A stretch of 64,000 nucleotides of DNA from Croceibacterium selenioxidans. Its GTDB lineage: Bacteria; Pseudomonadota; Alphaproteobacteria; Sphingomonadales; Sphingomonadaceae. The first letter of the stretch is position 1. Every line of letters begins with the position of its first letter. Of the stretch, positions 1 through 7,107 are shown one piece after another. The notes beneath the pieces are model-generated. The model saw only the letters and a list, made by a program, of their open reading frames with translations. It was not told where the DNA came from and made no database searches. The DNA lies in the NCBI RefSeq assembly GCF_018599195.1, contig NZ_JAHFVK010000001.1, positions 744,001-808,000 on the forward strand. Reading direction: 5' to 3'. A program made the translations under genes and the position numbers.

Positions 1-480
1 TCAGCAACGTCCTTGGGGATACCAGCGCCACGAGCGGCGGTCTTGAAGGTGTGGCGCCAGCAATGGTTAGGCTGGGGGGCGGTTATGCCCAGAGCCAGGA
101 CCCAATCACCGACACGCCTGCTTATCTGCTCGGGCGTTCTCCCGAACAGCGGCCCATCAGGCTTGCCCTTAACGAAGTCTAGGAAGCCGAGTTCGATTAG
201 ATGCGATATGGATAGGCACCTGTCGAGCCTTGCGGTTCTTGATGGGGCCTGCGTCAGGGGTAAGCCGCAGCACATGGACGCCATCAACGGTCATCACATC
301 CGCCTTACGTAGCTGGGCTGGTTCACCAACCCGCGTTCCCGTGTAGGCCATGAGCCACGGGAGCCACCGCCTGTCATCATCGGGATTAGCCATGGCAGCC
401 CTGAGGATGGTTAGAGCTTGGTGAGGTCATGGGTTCGGTCCTGCTCGCGAGTGTAACAAGCAGTCGTAAAAAACCCCAGC
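1..480 (-). pseudogene. Tyrosine recombinase (phage-type integrase) remnant, frameshifted
   Basis: Broken integrase reading leftwards from beside tRNA-Val. Catalytic-core pieces sit in different frames. One reads QALTILRAAMANPDDDRRW and continues to the first catalytic arginine in YTGTRVGE. Another carries FVKGKPDGPLFGRTPEQ. A third contains NHCWRHTFKTAARGAGI, which matches the HxxR box. Joining them needs at least three frameshifts, and there is an in-frame stop upstream of the first piece. The N-terminal arm-binding and SAM-like domains are not recognisable, and the final tyrosine would lie beyond the left edge. The position at the 3' end of a tRNA is classic for an island integrase. It is inferred to be non-functional. 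Confidence 0.75.
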
Positions 481-515
481 TTTTCTGCGTGGTTGGCAGA
501 TTTCTGCCGACCGGA

Positions 516-590
516 TGGTGGGCGTAGGAAGGATTGAACTTCCGACCCCTGCGATGTCAACACAGTGCTCTACCACTGAGCTATACGCCC
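516..590 (-). tRNA. tRNA-Val (GAC)
   Basis: Complete cloverleaf on the minus strand. The acceptor stem GGGCGTA pairs with TACGCCC. The D arm is GCTC/GAGC. The anticodon stem-loop is CTGTG-TTGACAT-CGCAG with anticodon GAC. The T arm is GGAAG-TTCAATC-CTTCC. An encoded CCA follows (plus-strand TGG at 516-518). The integrase remnant starts just downstream of its 3' end, so this tRNA is the probable attachment site. Confidence 0.95.
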
Positions 591-650
591 GAACCCATCC
601 GGTCGATCGGCAGGCGGGCCCTCTAGCGCCCGCACATCGTTATGACAAGG

Positions 651-710
651 GTTCGTTTGGGGGTTCGTTTGGCGGTTCGTTTGGCGGTTCGTTTGCGGGC
701 TCGTTCGGGG
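651..710. repeat. Five tandem copies of a 12-bp unit (GTTCGTTTGGCG-like)
   Basis: Units begin at 651, 663, 675, 687 and 699. The two central ones are identical (GTTCGTTTGGCG) and the outer ones diverge by one to four bases. The tract lies between the tRNA-Val gene and the end of cpdR. No coding role is apparent, and it looks like a small variable-number tandem repeat. Confidence 0.85.
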
Positions 711-748
711 CCTGGTTCGCAGGGCTATTCCGACGCGAGCTCGCGTAG

Positions 749-1132
749 TCAGGGCCGAAAGGACGCTTCGGTCTTTTCGTCCTCGAAGATGCGTTCGACC
801 TCGAGCACCAGATCCTTGAGGTGGAATGGCTTGGACAACATCTTCGCCTTCGGCGCCTCGCGGCTCGCGCGTAAGGTGACGGCAGCGAATCCGGTGATGA
901 ACATCACACGAGTGCCCGGGCAGATTTCCGCGCAACGCTGCGCGAGTTCGATCCCGTCCATTTCCCGCATCACGATATCGGACAAGAGCAGATCGTATTG
1001 CTGGGATTCGAGCAGGGGGATCGCTTCCGTGCCGCGATCGACCGAATCGACCGAGTAGCCGGCCTGCTCAAGCGCTCGCGCCAGATACGTGCGCATCGCC
1101 TCGTCGTCTTCTGCCAGCAGGATGCGGATCAT
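749..1132 (-). CDS. cpdR: Single-domain response regulator, CpdR type
   Basis: A 127-residue stand-alone receiver domain. It shows the acidic pocket (E8, D9, D10), the phospho-acceptor D52 in LLLSDIVM, T80 in FITGF and K101 in LSKPFHL. There is no output domain. In Caulobacter and relatives, unphosphorylated CpdR directs ClpXP to the pole and primes degradation of CtrA and other cell-cycle substrates. The sequence is close to the CpdR group rather than generic CheY. The ATG at 1132 is preferred over a TTG one codon upstream because AAGGGGG precedes it. It is divergent from the N-formylglutamate amidohydrolase, an arrangement I recall from sphingomonads. Confidence 0.85.
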   Translation of the reverse strand: MIRILLAEDDEAMRTYLARALEQAGYSVDSVDRGTEAIPLLESQQYDLLLSDIVMREMDGIELAQRCAEICPGTRVMFITGFAAVTLRASREAPKAKMLSKPFHLKDLVLEVERIFEDEKTEASFRP

Positions 1133-1261
1133 CAAGGCCCCCTTGTCAGGTCTGTGCGTTGCGATCCCTTATCCGCGAGCCAATTAAGAATCTTCTAGAT
1201 TGTCGCGGCTGCCCAGCTTTGACACATATCGGAAACGCGGTCAGCTTAGAATTTTGCGGAG

Positions 1262-2194
1262 ATGGGCCCAGTGGCACGAGAATCGCGCAATTTGCGCGGC
1301 GGAAGTATTCCGGGAACGGCCGCCCATCCGGCGTTTACCTTGACCCAGCGGACTGCGCCGCCCGTTCCGGTCCTCATCGCCGTGCCGCACGCGGGCCGAG
1401 TCTATCCGGCCGAATTCGCCGAGAACTTTCGCCATTCCTCCCAGGCCAGCTTGAGGCTGGAGGACCGCTTTGCCGACCTGGTGGCGGAAGCCGTCGCGCG
1501 AGAGACTGGCGCCTCGTTGCTGGTCGCTCACGCGCCCCGGGCGATGATCGACCTCAACCGCGCGCCCGACGATATCGACTGGGACATGGTCGAAGGCGAA
1601 GCGCCGGCGACTCGGGCGCGCCACGCTGCCGGGCGGCGGGCCCGCAGCGGGCTGGGCCTGGTGCCGCGCCGTCTTCCAGGGCTGGGCGAACTCTGGAAGC
1701 AACGTATGACCCGCGAGGATCTGGTCTCGCGGATCGAGCAAGTGCACCAGCCCTATCATGCGGCTTTGTCGCGCGGACTCGAAAGCCTGCGCGACCGGTG
1801 GGGAGCGGCGCTGCTGATCGATCTCCACTCGATGCCGCCGTTGGGCCCCAAACGGGGCTCTGACGCCGCCGTCGACTTCGTGATCGGCGACCGGTTCGGA
1901 GCTTCGGCCAGCAGCAGCCTTTCGGCAGCGGCGTTCGATCACCTCACTTCGATCGGCCGGCGCGCTGCCCACAACCGGCCATACGCTGGCGGATATGTGC
2001 TGGACAGGCACGCCTCGCCCTCGCGGGGATTGCATGCGTTGCAGCTCGAAATTTGCCGCGCCACCTATCTCGACAACGAACTGCGCGAGCCTGGGCCGGG
2101 CCTCAAGGCGATCACGAGCGCCGTCTCGGGGCTAATTCGGCGTCTGTCGGGAGAACTGATTGGCGGCTGGGGTTTACCGCAAGCCGCGGAATAG
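1262..2194 (+). CDS. N-formylglutamate amidohydrolase family protein
   Basis: A 310-residue protein of the HutG-like N-formylglutamate amidohydrolase family, which hydrolyses N-formyl-L-glutamate to formate and glutamate in histidine degradation. Family signatures include IAVPHAGRVYP near residue 45, MIDLNRAP near 100 and LIDLHSMPPLG near 190. No other hut genes are nearby, so a role in histidine catabolism is not supported by context. These stand-alone copies may act on other formyl or acyl amides. The exact start is uncertain: the ATG at 1262 gives an N-terminus that reaches the conserved SIPGTAAHPAF segment. Confidence 0.8.
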   Translation: MGPVARESRNLRGGSIPGTAAHPAFTLTQRTAPPVPVLIAVPHAGRVYPAEFAENFRHSSQASLRLEDRFADLVAEAVARETGASLLVAHAPRAMIDLNRAPDDIDWDMVEGEAPATRARHAAGRRARSGLGLVPRRLPGLGELWKQRMTREDLVSRIEQVHQPYHAALSRGLESLRDRWGAALLIDLHSMPPLGPKRGSDAAVDFVIGDRFGASASSSLSAAAFDHLTSIGRRAAHNRPYAGGYVLDRHASPSRGLHALQLEICRATYLDNELREPGPGLKAITSAVSGLIRRLSGELIGGWGLPQAAE

Positions 2195-2217
2195 CCTGTC
2201 AGAAGGCCCCGCTCATG

Positions 2218-2320
2218 AAAAAACCACCTCGTGCACATGGCACGAGGTGGCCAAGGTTCAGGGAGGAGGTACGCCGAGGCGTACCTATCCAGCCGAGCCA
2301 TGAGGGAAGCGTCGGCCGGA
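2218..2320 (-). ncRNA. Candidate small RNA with CU-rich anti-Shine-Dalgarno loop
   Basis: A promoter-like pair lies on the minus strand: TTGAAG at 2355-2350 and AAATAC at 2332-2327, with a 17-nt spacer. A transcript starting near 2320 would contain an 8-bp hairpin (2268-2285, GGTACGCC arms), a single-stranded CCTCCTCCCTG stretch (2259-2269) able to pair with ribosome-binding sites, and a 10-bp terminator hairpin followed by six Ts. This architecture resembles alphaproteobacterial trans-acting sRNAs. No known family was recognised. It could instead be the 3' UTR of the upstream sapC-like gene. Confidence 0.45.
2224..2250 (-). terminator. Rho-independent terminator
   Basis: Perfect 10-bp stem (CACGAGGTGG against CCACCTCGTG) with a 7-nt loop. 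On the minus strand six Ts follow it (plus-strand A run at 2218-2223). It would end the candidate sRNA and any readthrough from the sapC-like gene. Confidence 0.8.
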
Positions 2321-2360
2321 CTTCGCGTATTTAGGCTTTATTGGCTACGCTTCAAGGGGG

Positions 2361-2385
2361 AGGCGGATCGAAAGGTTCGATCCGC
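2361..2385 (-). terminator. Hairpin downstream of sapC-like gene, terminator-like
   Basis: An 11-bp stem (GGCGGATCGAA arms) with a 3-nt loop, 46 bases past the sapC-like stop. It has no T tract, so it may be a weak terminator or an RNA 3'-end stabiliser. It lies just upstream of the candidate sRNA promoter. Confidence 0.45.
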
Positions 2386-2430
2386 CTTGAAGCTGCCACG
2401 ACTGAGGTCGGAACGGCCCCGAATCGCGGA

Positions 2431-3201
2431 TTAGTTGGCCGCGCCCGGGCCTTTGCCCTGCTGGACCTGCTTGGCGAAAATGATCCGCATCAAATCGAGC
2501 GAGAACAGGTGGGCGAAGACCAGCGGCAGAAGTCCGATCTCGTTCCACTGCTTGAGCTTCTCGCCATCGATCGCCCGAAGCTTTTCCTGGTTCACCATCT
2601 TGAAGCCGCGATAAATGTAAGGCTGGCCTTCCTGCGTGTTCTGCTGGATCGCCACTTCGCCGTCCATCAACAGATCGGCCTTGGCCAGTTCTTCCATGAA
2701 GGCCTGGGTACGGGCGCCGGCTTCCTCGAACTTCTGGCAGAAGTCGAGCAGGCCCTTGGTGTGCTCGCTCGGCTCGCCATTCTCGAACAAGGCCTGGCCT
2801 TCCTCGAAATCGCCCATCAGATCAGCGGACGGATCGAAGCACAGAGACATTTCCTCGGCATCGGGACGGAGCTTGGCCAGCAGCATCGGATAGCGGCGAA
2901 TGTAAGCGGGAACGTATACGTCTTCGGTCAGAGTGCCTTCGCTGTCGAAATAGACGTTCACGCCCTCGTTAAGGCCCAGCAGGGCCAGCGGAACGGGGCT
3001 GTCACCGGCCGAGAATACGATCGGGAAAAAGCGCTGCGCCTGCGCGAACTCGTCAACGGTGAGGGGGATCGCGTGCTGGGTCCCGACCCACGCAGCCTTT
3101 TCGACCGAGCGGGCCTTCCAGGTGCCATGGTCACGGCTGTTGAGTGGCATCAAGTCGTTGTAGAACAGGGGCAGTTGAGGTTGCGGCGCGCTGGCCATCA
3201 T
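2431..3201 (-). CDS. SapC family protein
   Basis: A 256-residue cytoplasmic-looking protein without signal peptide or membrane segment. It matches the SapC family (Pfam SapC, not the Sap permease of the same name): N-terminal LPLFYNDLMPLNSRDHG, a central YIRRYPMLLA and the C-terminal LLPLVFAHLFSLD. In sphingomonads such genes often accompany TonB receptors and tryptophan-halogenase-like genes, but none are present here. The biochemical role is unknown. The start at 3201 is chosen because GGAGAGAC directly precedes the ATG-ATG pair. Confidence 0.75.
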   Translation of the reverse strand: MMASAPQPQLPLFYNDLMPLNSRDHGTWKARSVEKAAWVGTQHAIPLTVDEFAQAQRFFPIVFSAGDSPVPLALLGLNEGVNVYFDSEGTLTEDVYVPAYIRRYPMLLAKLRPDAEEMSLCFDPSADLMGDFEEGQALFENGEPSEHTKGLLDFCQKFEEAGARTQAFMEELAKADLLMDGEVAIQQNTQEGQPYIYRGFKMVNQEKLRAIDGEKLKQWNEIGLLPLVFAHLFSLDLMRIIFAKQVQQGKGPGAAN

Positions 3202-3280
3202 GTCTCTCCGGTAAAGGCTGGTTATCAAGGCCCGGTACGGGGTCCCGCACTCGAAGGGCGGGCTTTAATGCCGCCGTGCA

Positions 3281-4714
3281 TCAGGTGCAAGGCGGGACGA
3301 GTTTGCCGGGATTGAGCAGATCCCCCGGATCGAGCGCATGCTTGACTGCGCGCATCATGGCGAGCTGCACGGGGTCGCCGAGCCGGCCCAGTTCATCGCG
3401 CTTGAGTTGGCCAATGCCGTGCTCGGCGCTGATTGAGCCGCCCCATTGCGTCACGAGGTCATGTACGAAAGCGCTGATCGCCTTGCCGTCGGTCGCTTCC
3501 CATTCGCCGCGTACCGCGCCGGCGGGTGCGAGAACGTGAAAATGGACGTTGCCGTCTCCCAGGTGTCCAAAGGCAACGGCCCGGGTCGAAGGGAACCGGG
3601 ACTCGACGTCAGGCACCGCCGCGGCGACAAATTCGGCCATGCGGGCGACGGGAACCGAAATGTCGTGTTGCACCGCCGGGCCCAACGCGCGTTCGGCAGG
3701 AGCTATTTCGTCGCGAAGCAACCAGAACTGTTCGGCCTGCGCGTCGTTCGCAGCAATGGTCGCATCTTCGACCAATCCTGCCTCGAACGCTGTCTCGAGC
3801 AGCGTCTGGGCGAGGTTGGGCAGGGCATCCGCGCCGGCCGCGTCGGCAGCCAGTTCTATGAGCACGTTCCATTCATGGGCACCCTGGAGCGGAGAGCGCG
3901 AACCGGGGACGTGGGCGAGCACCGCAGCCAGGCTGTGGCGGGGCATGATCTCGAACCCCTCCAGCGCGTCTCCCGCGATTTTCTCGCTATGCAGAAGCAG
4001 CGAGCGGGCCGCGGTCACCGATTCCAGTCCAGCCCACAAAACGGCCCGATCGGCGAGCGCCGGAAGCAGCCTAAGCGTGGCGGCCGTGACGATGCCGAGG
4101 GTTCCCTCTGATCCGATCAGCAATTGCTTGAGATCGAAACCGCGATTGTCCTTCTTTAGCGGAACGAGCGCGTCGAACACGCTACCGTCGGCCAGCACGG
4201 CCTCGATCCCGAGCACTTGCGCGCGCATCGAACCATGGCGCAGGACCTGCGTGCCTCCGGCGTTCGTGGAGATCAGTCCGCCGATCGTGGCGGAGCCCTT
4301 GCCACCCAGCGTCAGCGGAAAGCGTAAGTTCTCCACCGCAGCCGCCTCGTGCAGGGTCTGGAGAATGACGCCGGCTTCGCAGGTAATTTCGCGCGCCGCG
4401 GGATCGAGCCGCCTGATCGCGTTCATTCGCCGCAACGAGAGCAGGATCGCATGACCCGATTCGTCCGGAGTCGCGCCCCCCGACATTCCGCTGTTCCCGC
4501 CTTGCGGCACCACCGGTACCGCAAATTTCGCACATAGCTTCATGAGCGCGGAGACCTCGGCCGTCGTAGCGGGCGAGGCGAGCGCCATTGCCTGACCGCT
4601 GAAGCGGCCGCGCCAGTCTGTCAGCCAGGGCTGCAGCAACTCGGGATCGCAAGTCAGACCGCGCTCGCCGAGAAGCAGGCTTGCGGCCGCAAGAAATTGT
4701 TCCTGATCTGTCAT
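3281..4714 (-). CDS. FAD-binding oxidoreductase, D-2-hydroxyacid dehydrogenase type (GlcD/D2HGDH-like)
   Basis: About 477 residues, the usual length for FAD-linked D-2-hydroxyglutarate/D-lactate dehydrogenases. An N-terminal PCMH-type FAD domain shows VVPQGGNSGMSGGA, a central block GSEGTLGIVTAATL, and a C-terminal oxidase domain with AFGHLGDGNVHFH and AEHGIGQLKRDEL near the end. These histidine and glutamate residues match the metal and substrate site of the family. It likely oxidises a D-2-hydroxyacid and passes electrons to a flavoprotein or quinone; the substrate is not resolved. The ATG at 4714 (MTDQEQF) is taken as start; one at 4723 is possible. Confidence 0.85.
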   Translation of the reverse strand: MTDQEQFLAAASLLLGERGLTCDPELLQPWLTDWRGRFSGQAMALASPATTAEVSALMKLCAKFAVPVVPQGGNSGMSGGATPDESGHAILLSLRRMNAIRRLDPAAREITCEAGVILQTLHEAAAVENLRFPLTLGGKGSATIGGLISTNAGGTQVLRHGSMRAQVLGIEAVLADGSVFDALVPLKKDNRGFDLKQLLIGSEGTLGIVTAATLRLLPALADRAVLWAGLESVTAARSLLLHSEKIAGDALEGFEIMPRHSLAAVLAHVPGSRSPLQGAHEWNVLIELAADAAGADALPNLAQTLLETAFEAGLVEDATIAANDAQAEQFWLLRDEIAPAERALGPAVQHDISVPVARMAEFVAAAVPDVESRFPSTRAVAFGHLGDGNVHFHVLAPAGAVRGEWEATDGKAISAFVHDLVTQWGGSISAEHGIGQLKRDELGRLGDPVQLAMMRAVKHALDPGDLLNPGKLVPPCT

Positions 4715-4853
4715 GATGGGCATTTGCCAGTGCCGAGAGAGCGTTGCAAAGGGCAATTCCCAGGTTAAGCCGGTATTCAATCAGTCCCTATAGAAGCCTT
4801 CACGAACCGCCGTTCCTCTCGCGGTAACCCAATACCGAGCACCGCAACCCTGC

Positions 4854-5429
4854 ATGAATAGTCTTGTTGCCCTTCTTTCCCCGCTTGCCTTGCTGCTGCC
4901 AGCGGTGGCTGTTGGGGTGCATGAAACTTCTGGGCCGCAGAACGAGGTAGCGCGAACCGCCCCTCGGACAGAGAGTTTGCCAGTCGGCCTGGAGAATCCG
5001 GCCGCGGAACCGTTCCGGGTGCTCGACAACGCGCGCAGGCCACCGACGGAAAACCAGGTCCGGATCGAACAGCGGGTCATCATCCGCATCGCTCCCAGCT
5101 CGCCTCGGACTGTTGCCAGATCGATGAACAGAATCGCCGACGATACCGACAGGTTCGAGGAAGAGCGGGTCGGTGATTGCGTGCCGATCGGCGGAATCGC
5201 CGCGGTGCAGCCGGCGAATAACAACCGCCTGCTGCTGTTCATGCGCGACAGGCGAGTGCTGAGCGCCGCGCTGGAGCGTTCCTGCAATTCCGAGGATTAT
5301 TACCTTGGCTTCTACGTCGAGCGAAGCGGTGATGGGCAACTCTGCTCGCGGCGCGACAAGCTCCAGTCCCGGGCGGGTGCCAGCTGCCGCTTCACCAAGC
5401 TTAGCCGATTGGTCGCCGAACGCGACTGA
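4854..5429 (+). CDS. Secreted hypothetical protein
   Basis: A 191-residue protein with a hydrophobic N-terminus (LVALLSPLALLLPAVAV) that looks like a signal peptide. The mature part has the block EQRVIIRIAP and a C-terminal cysteine pattern (GDCVPIGG, ERSCNSED, GQLCSRRD, GASCRFTK). It resembles periplasmic proteins of unknown function that I recall from sphingomonads. It is divergent from the FAD dehydrogenase gene and lies upstream of the RNA helicase gene. The start is weakly supported, with no clear ribosome site. Longer opposite-strand open frames here are treated as shadows, because only this frame gives signal-peptide and family features. Confidence 0.6.
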   Translation: MNSLVALLSPLALLLPAVAVGVHETSGPQNEVARTAPRTESLPVGLENPAAEPFRVLDNARRPPTENQVRIEQRVIIRIAPSSPRTVARSMNRIADDTDRFEEERVGDCVPIGGIAAVQPANNNRLLLFMRDRRVLSAALERSCNSEDYYLGFYVERSGDGQLCSRRDKLQSRAGASCRFTKLSRLVAERD

Positions 5430-5563
5430 CCTTCCGGTGACCAGCACGGGGGAATCCTTGACTTTCTCCTTGGGCCCTGCATAGGCCGCTGCCCGGCAGT
5501 GCGCTTGCGTGCGCGGCCGATTTTGCGGCGGGATATCCGCCCTGTTCCGGACATTGAACACCT

Positions 5564-6988
5564 ATGAAGTTCGCCGATCTCGGCCTTACCGACGAATTGC
5601 TGAAGGCGGTAGAAGCCGCCGGATACAGCGAGCCTACGCCCATTCAGGCGCAGGCGATCCCGCAGGTCCAGATGATGCGCGACATCATTGCCATTGCCCA
5701 GACGGGCACCGGCAAGACCGCCAGCTTCGTGCTGCCGATGATCGACATCCTTCACCACGGCCGCCGCCGGGCGCGGATGCCGCGCTCGCTTATCCTGGAG
5801 CCGACGCGCGAGCTGGCAGTGCAGGTGGCCGAGAACTTCGAGAAATACGGCGTCAACCACGACCTGAAGATGGCGTTGCTGATCGGCGGCGTTCAGATGG
5901 GCGATCAGGTCAAGGCGCTGGATGAAGGCGTTGACGTTCTAATCGCGACGCCCGGCCGACTGATGGATTTGTTCGAACGCGGCAAGATCCTGCTTACCGG
6001 CTGTGAGTTGCTGGTGATCGACGAAGCCGATCGCATGCTCGATATGGGTTTCATTCCCGACATCGAATTCATCTGCGAGAAGCTGCCGACCACCCGGCAG
6101 ACTCTCCTGTTCTCGGCGACGATGCCGCCGCCGATCAAGAAGCTGGCCGACCGCTTCCTCAGCAACCCGAAGTATATCGAGGTGGCCCGGCCCGCGTCGA
6201 CCAACACCAATATCGCCCAGCACAAGGTCTTCACCAGCGCCCGCGGCAAACGCGAGACGCTGCGCGAGCTTCTGCGCACCGACGAGGTCCACAGCGCGTT
6301 GATCTTCGCCAATCGCAAGACCACCGTGCGCGAGCTCAACAAGAGCCTGCAGCGCTATGGCTTCGCGTCGGGCGAGATCCACGGCGACATGGACCAGTCG
6401 AGCCGGATCGCGGAACTCGACCGGTTCAAGAAGGGCGACATCAATATCCTCGTCGCCTCCGACGTTGCCGCACGTGGTCTCGACATCAAAGGCGTGAGCC
6501 ATGTGTTCAACTTCGACACGCCATGGCACCCCGACGACTACGTGCACCGGGTAGGCCGGACCGGCCGCGCCGGAGCCAAGGGCCGGGCGTTCACGCTCGT
6601 CGCGCCCGAGGATGCCGAGGCGATCCAGAACGTCGAGAAGCTGACCGGTTCGGCGCTTCCAGTTTTCGAAGTGGCGGGCACGAAGGACGTCAGGGAGCCC
6701 CGGGAAGCCACCGAGGGCAAGGAGCCCAAGGCGAAGAAAGCCCCCCGCGAGAAGCCCGAGCGGAGTAAGCCGAAGCGCGAGCCCCGCGAAACCGAGGCGC
6801 GCGAGACCGTAGCCCGCCGGAAGCCTGCTCAGCCAGAGCTGCGTGAGACCGAGGCCCCTCGGAAACCAGCCCATGCAGAGCCGCGTCGCTCCGAGCGTCG
6901 TCGACCTGATCCGGAAGACGAGCGGCCGACCGAACCCGGCGAATGGAACGGGCCAGTTCCGGGCTTCCTCAGCCTCTCGGCGCTTTAG
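5564..6988 (+). CDS. DEAD-box ATP-dependent RNA helicase, RhlE type
   Basis: A 474-residue RNA helicase. The core shows the Q motif (PTPIQAQAIP), Walker A AQTGTGKT (46-52), PTRELA, VIDEADRML (about 152-160), FSATMPPP (about 185), ARGLDIKG and HRVGRTGRAG (about 327-336). After residue 365 comes a low-complexity tail rich in K, R, E and P with repeated KPREPRETEARE-type units, typical of RNA-binding tails in this family. Its likely role is remodelling of RNA during ribosome assembly or decay. It is a single gene between divergent or convergent neighbours, so probably monocistronic. Confidence 0.9.
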   Translation: MKFADLGLTDELLKAVEAAGYSEPTPIQAQAIPQVQMMRDIIAIAQTGTGKTASFVLPMIDILHHGRRRARMPRSLILEPTRELAVQVAENFEKYGVNHDLKMALLIGGVQMGDQVKALDEGVDVLIATPGRLMDLFERGKILLTGCELLVIDEADRMLDMGFIPDIEFICEKLPTTRQTLLFSATMPPPIKKLADRFLSNPKYIEVARPASTNTNIAQHKVFTSARGKRETLRELLRTDEVHSALIFANRKTTVRELNKSLQRYGFASGEIHGDMDQSSRIAELDRFKKGDINILVASDVAARGLDIKGVSHVFNFDTPWHPDDYVHRVGRTGRAGAKGRAFTLVAPEDAEAIQNVEKLTGSALPVFEVAGTKDVREPREATEGKEPKAKKAPREKPERSKPKREPRETEARETVARRKPAQPELRETEAPRKPAHAEPRRSERRRPDPEDERPTEPGEWNGPVPGFLSLSAL

Positions 6989-6995
6989 GAGCCGT

Positions 6996-7107
6996 CTTTC
7001 TCCTTTCCGCTTGGGAGAGGGAAGAGCCCCGTCAGACGCGGCGGGGCAGGGTCTTTCAAGGTCTCGCCAATCACCCTCACCCAACTCTTTCCCAAGGGGA
7101 GAGGGCT
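6996..7107. repeat. Short dispersed palindromic repeats (GGGAGAGGG family)
   Basis: The spacer between the helicase genes holds two imperfect inverted elements of the type TTCCGCTTGGGAGAGGG and CAACTCTTTCCCAAGGGGAGAGGG. Related elements occur at 34.8-34.95 kb, 44.37 kb and 47.0 kb, always intergenic. They look like small repetitive extragenic palindromes. This copy sits between convergent genes and could stabilise or terminate both transcripts. Confidence 0.5.

Noticed and set aside
651-710. GTTC repeats as tandem LexA sites
   Set aside because: The spacing is GTTC-N8-GTTC, not N7, and the period is that of a simple 12-bp repeat.
651-710. CRISPR-like array
   Set aside because: Units abut with no spacers and are far too short; no cas genes in the window.
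4781-5561. Minus-strand genes opposite the secreted hypothetical protein
   Set aside because: Long open frames only; composition and lack of signal or family features mark them as shadows of the plus-strand gene.
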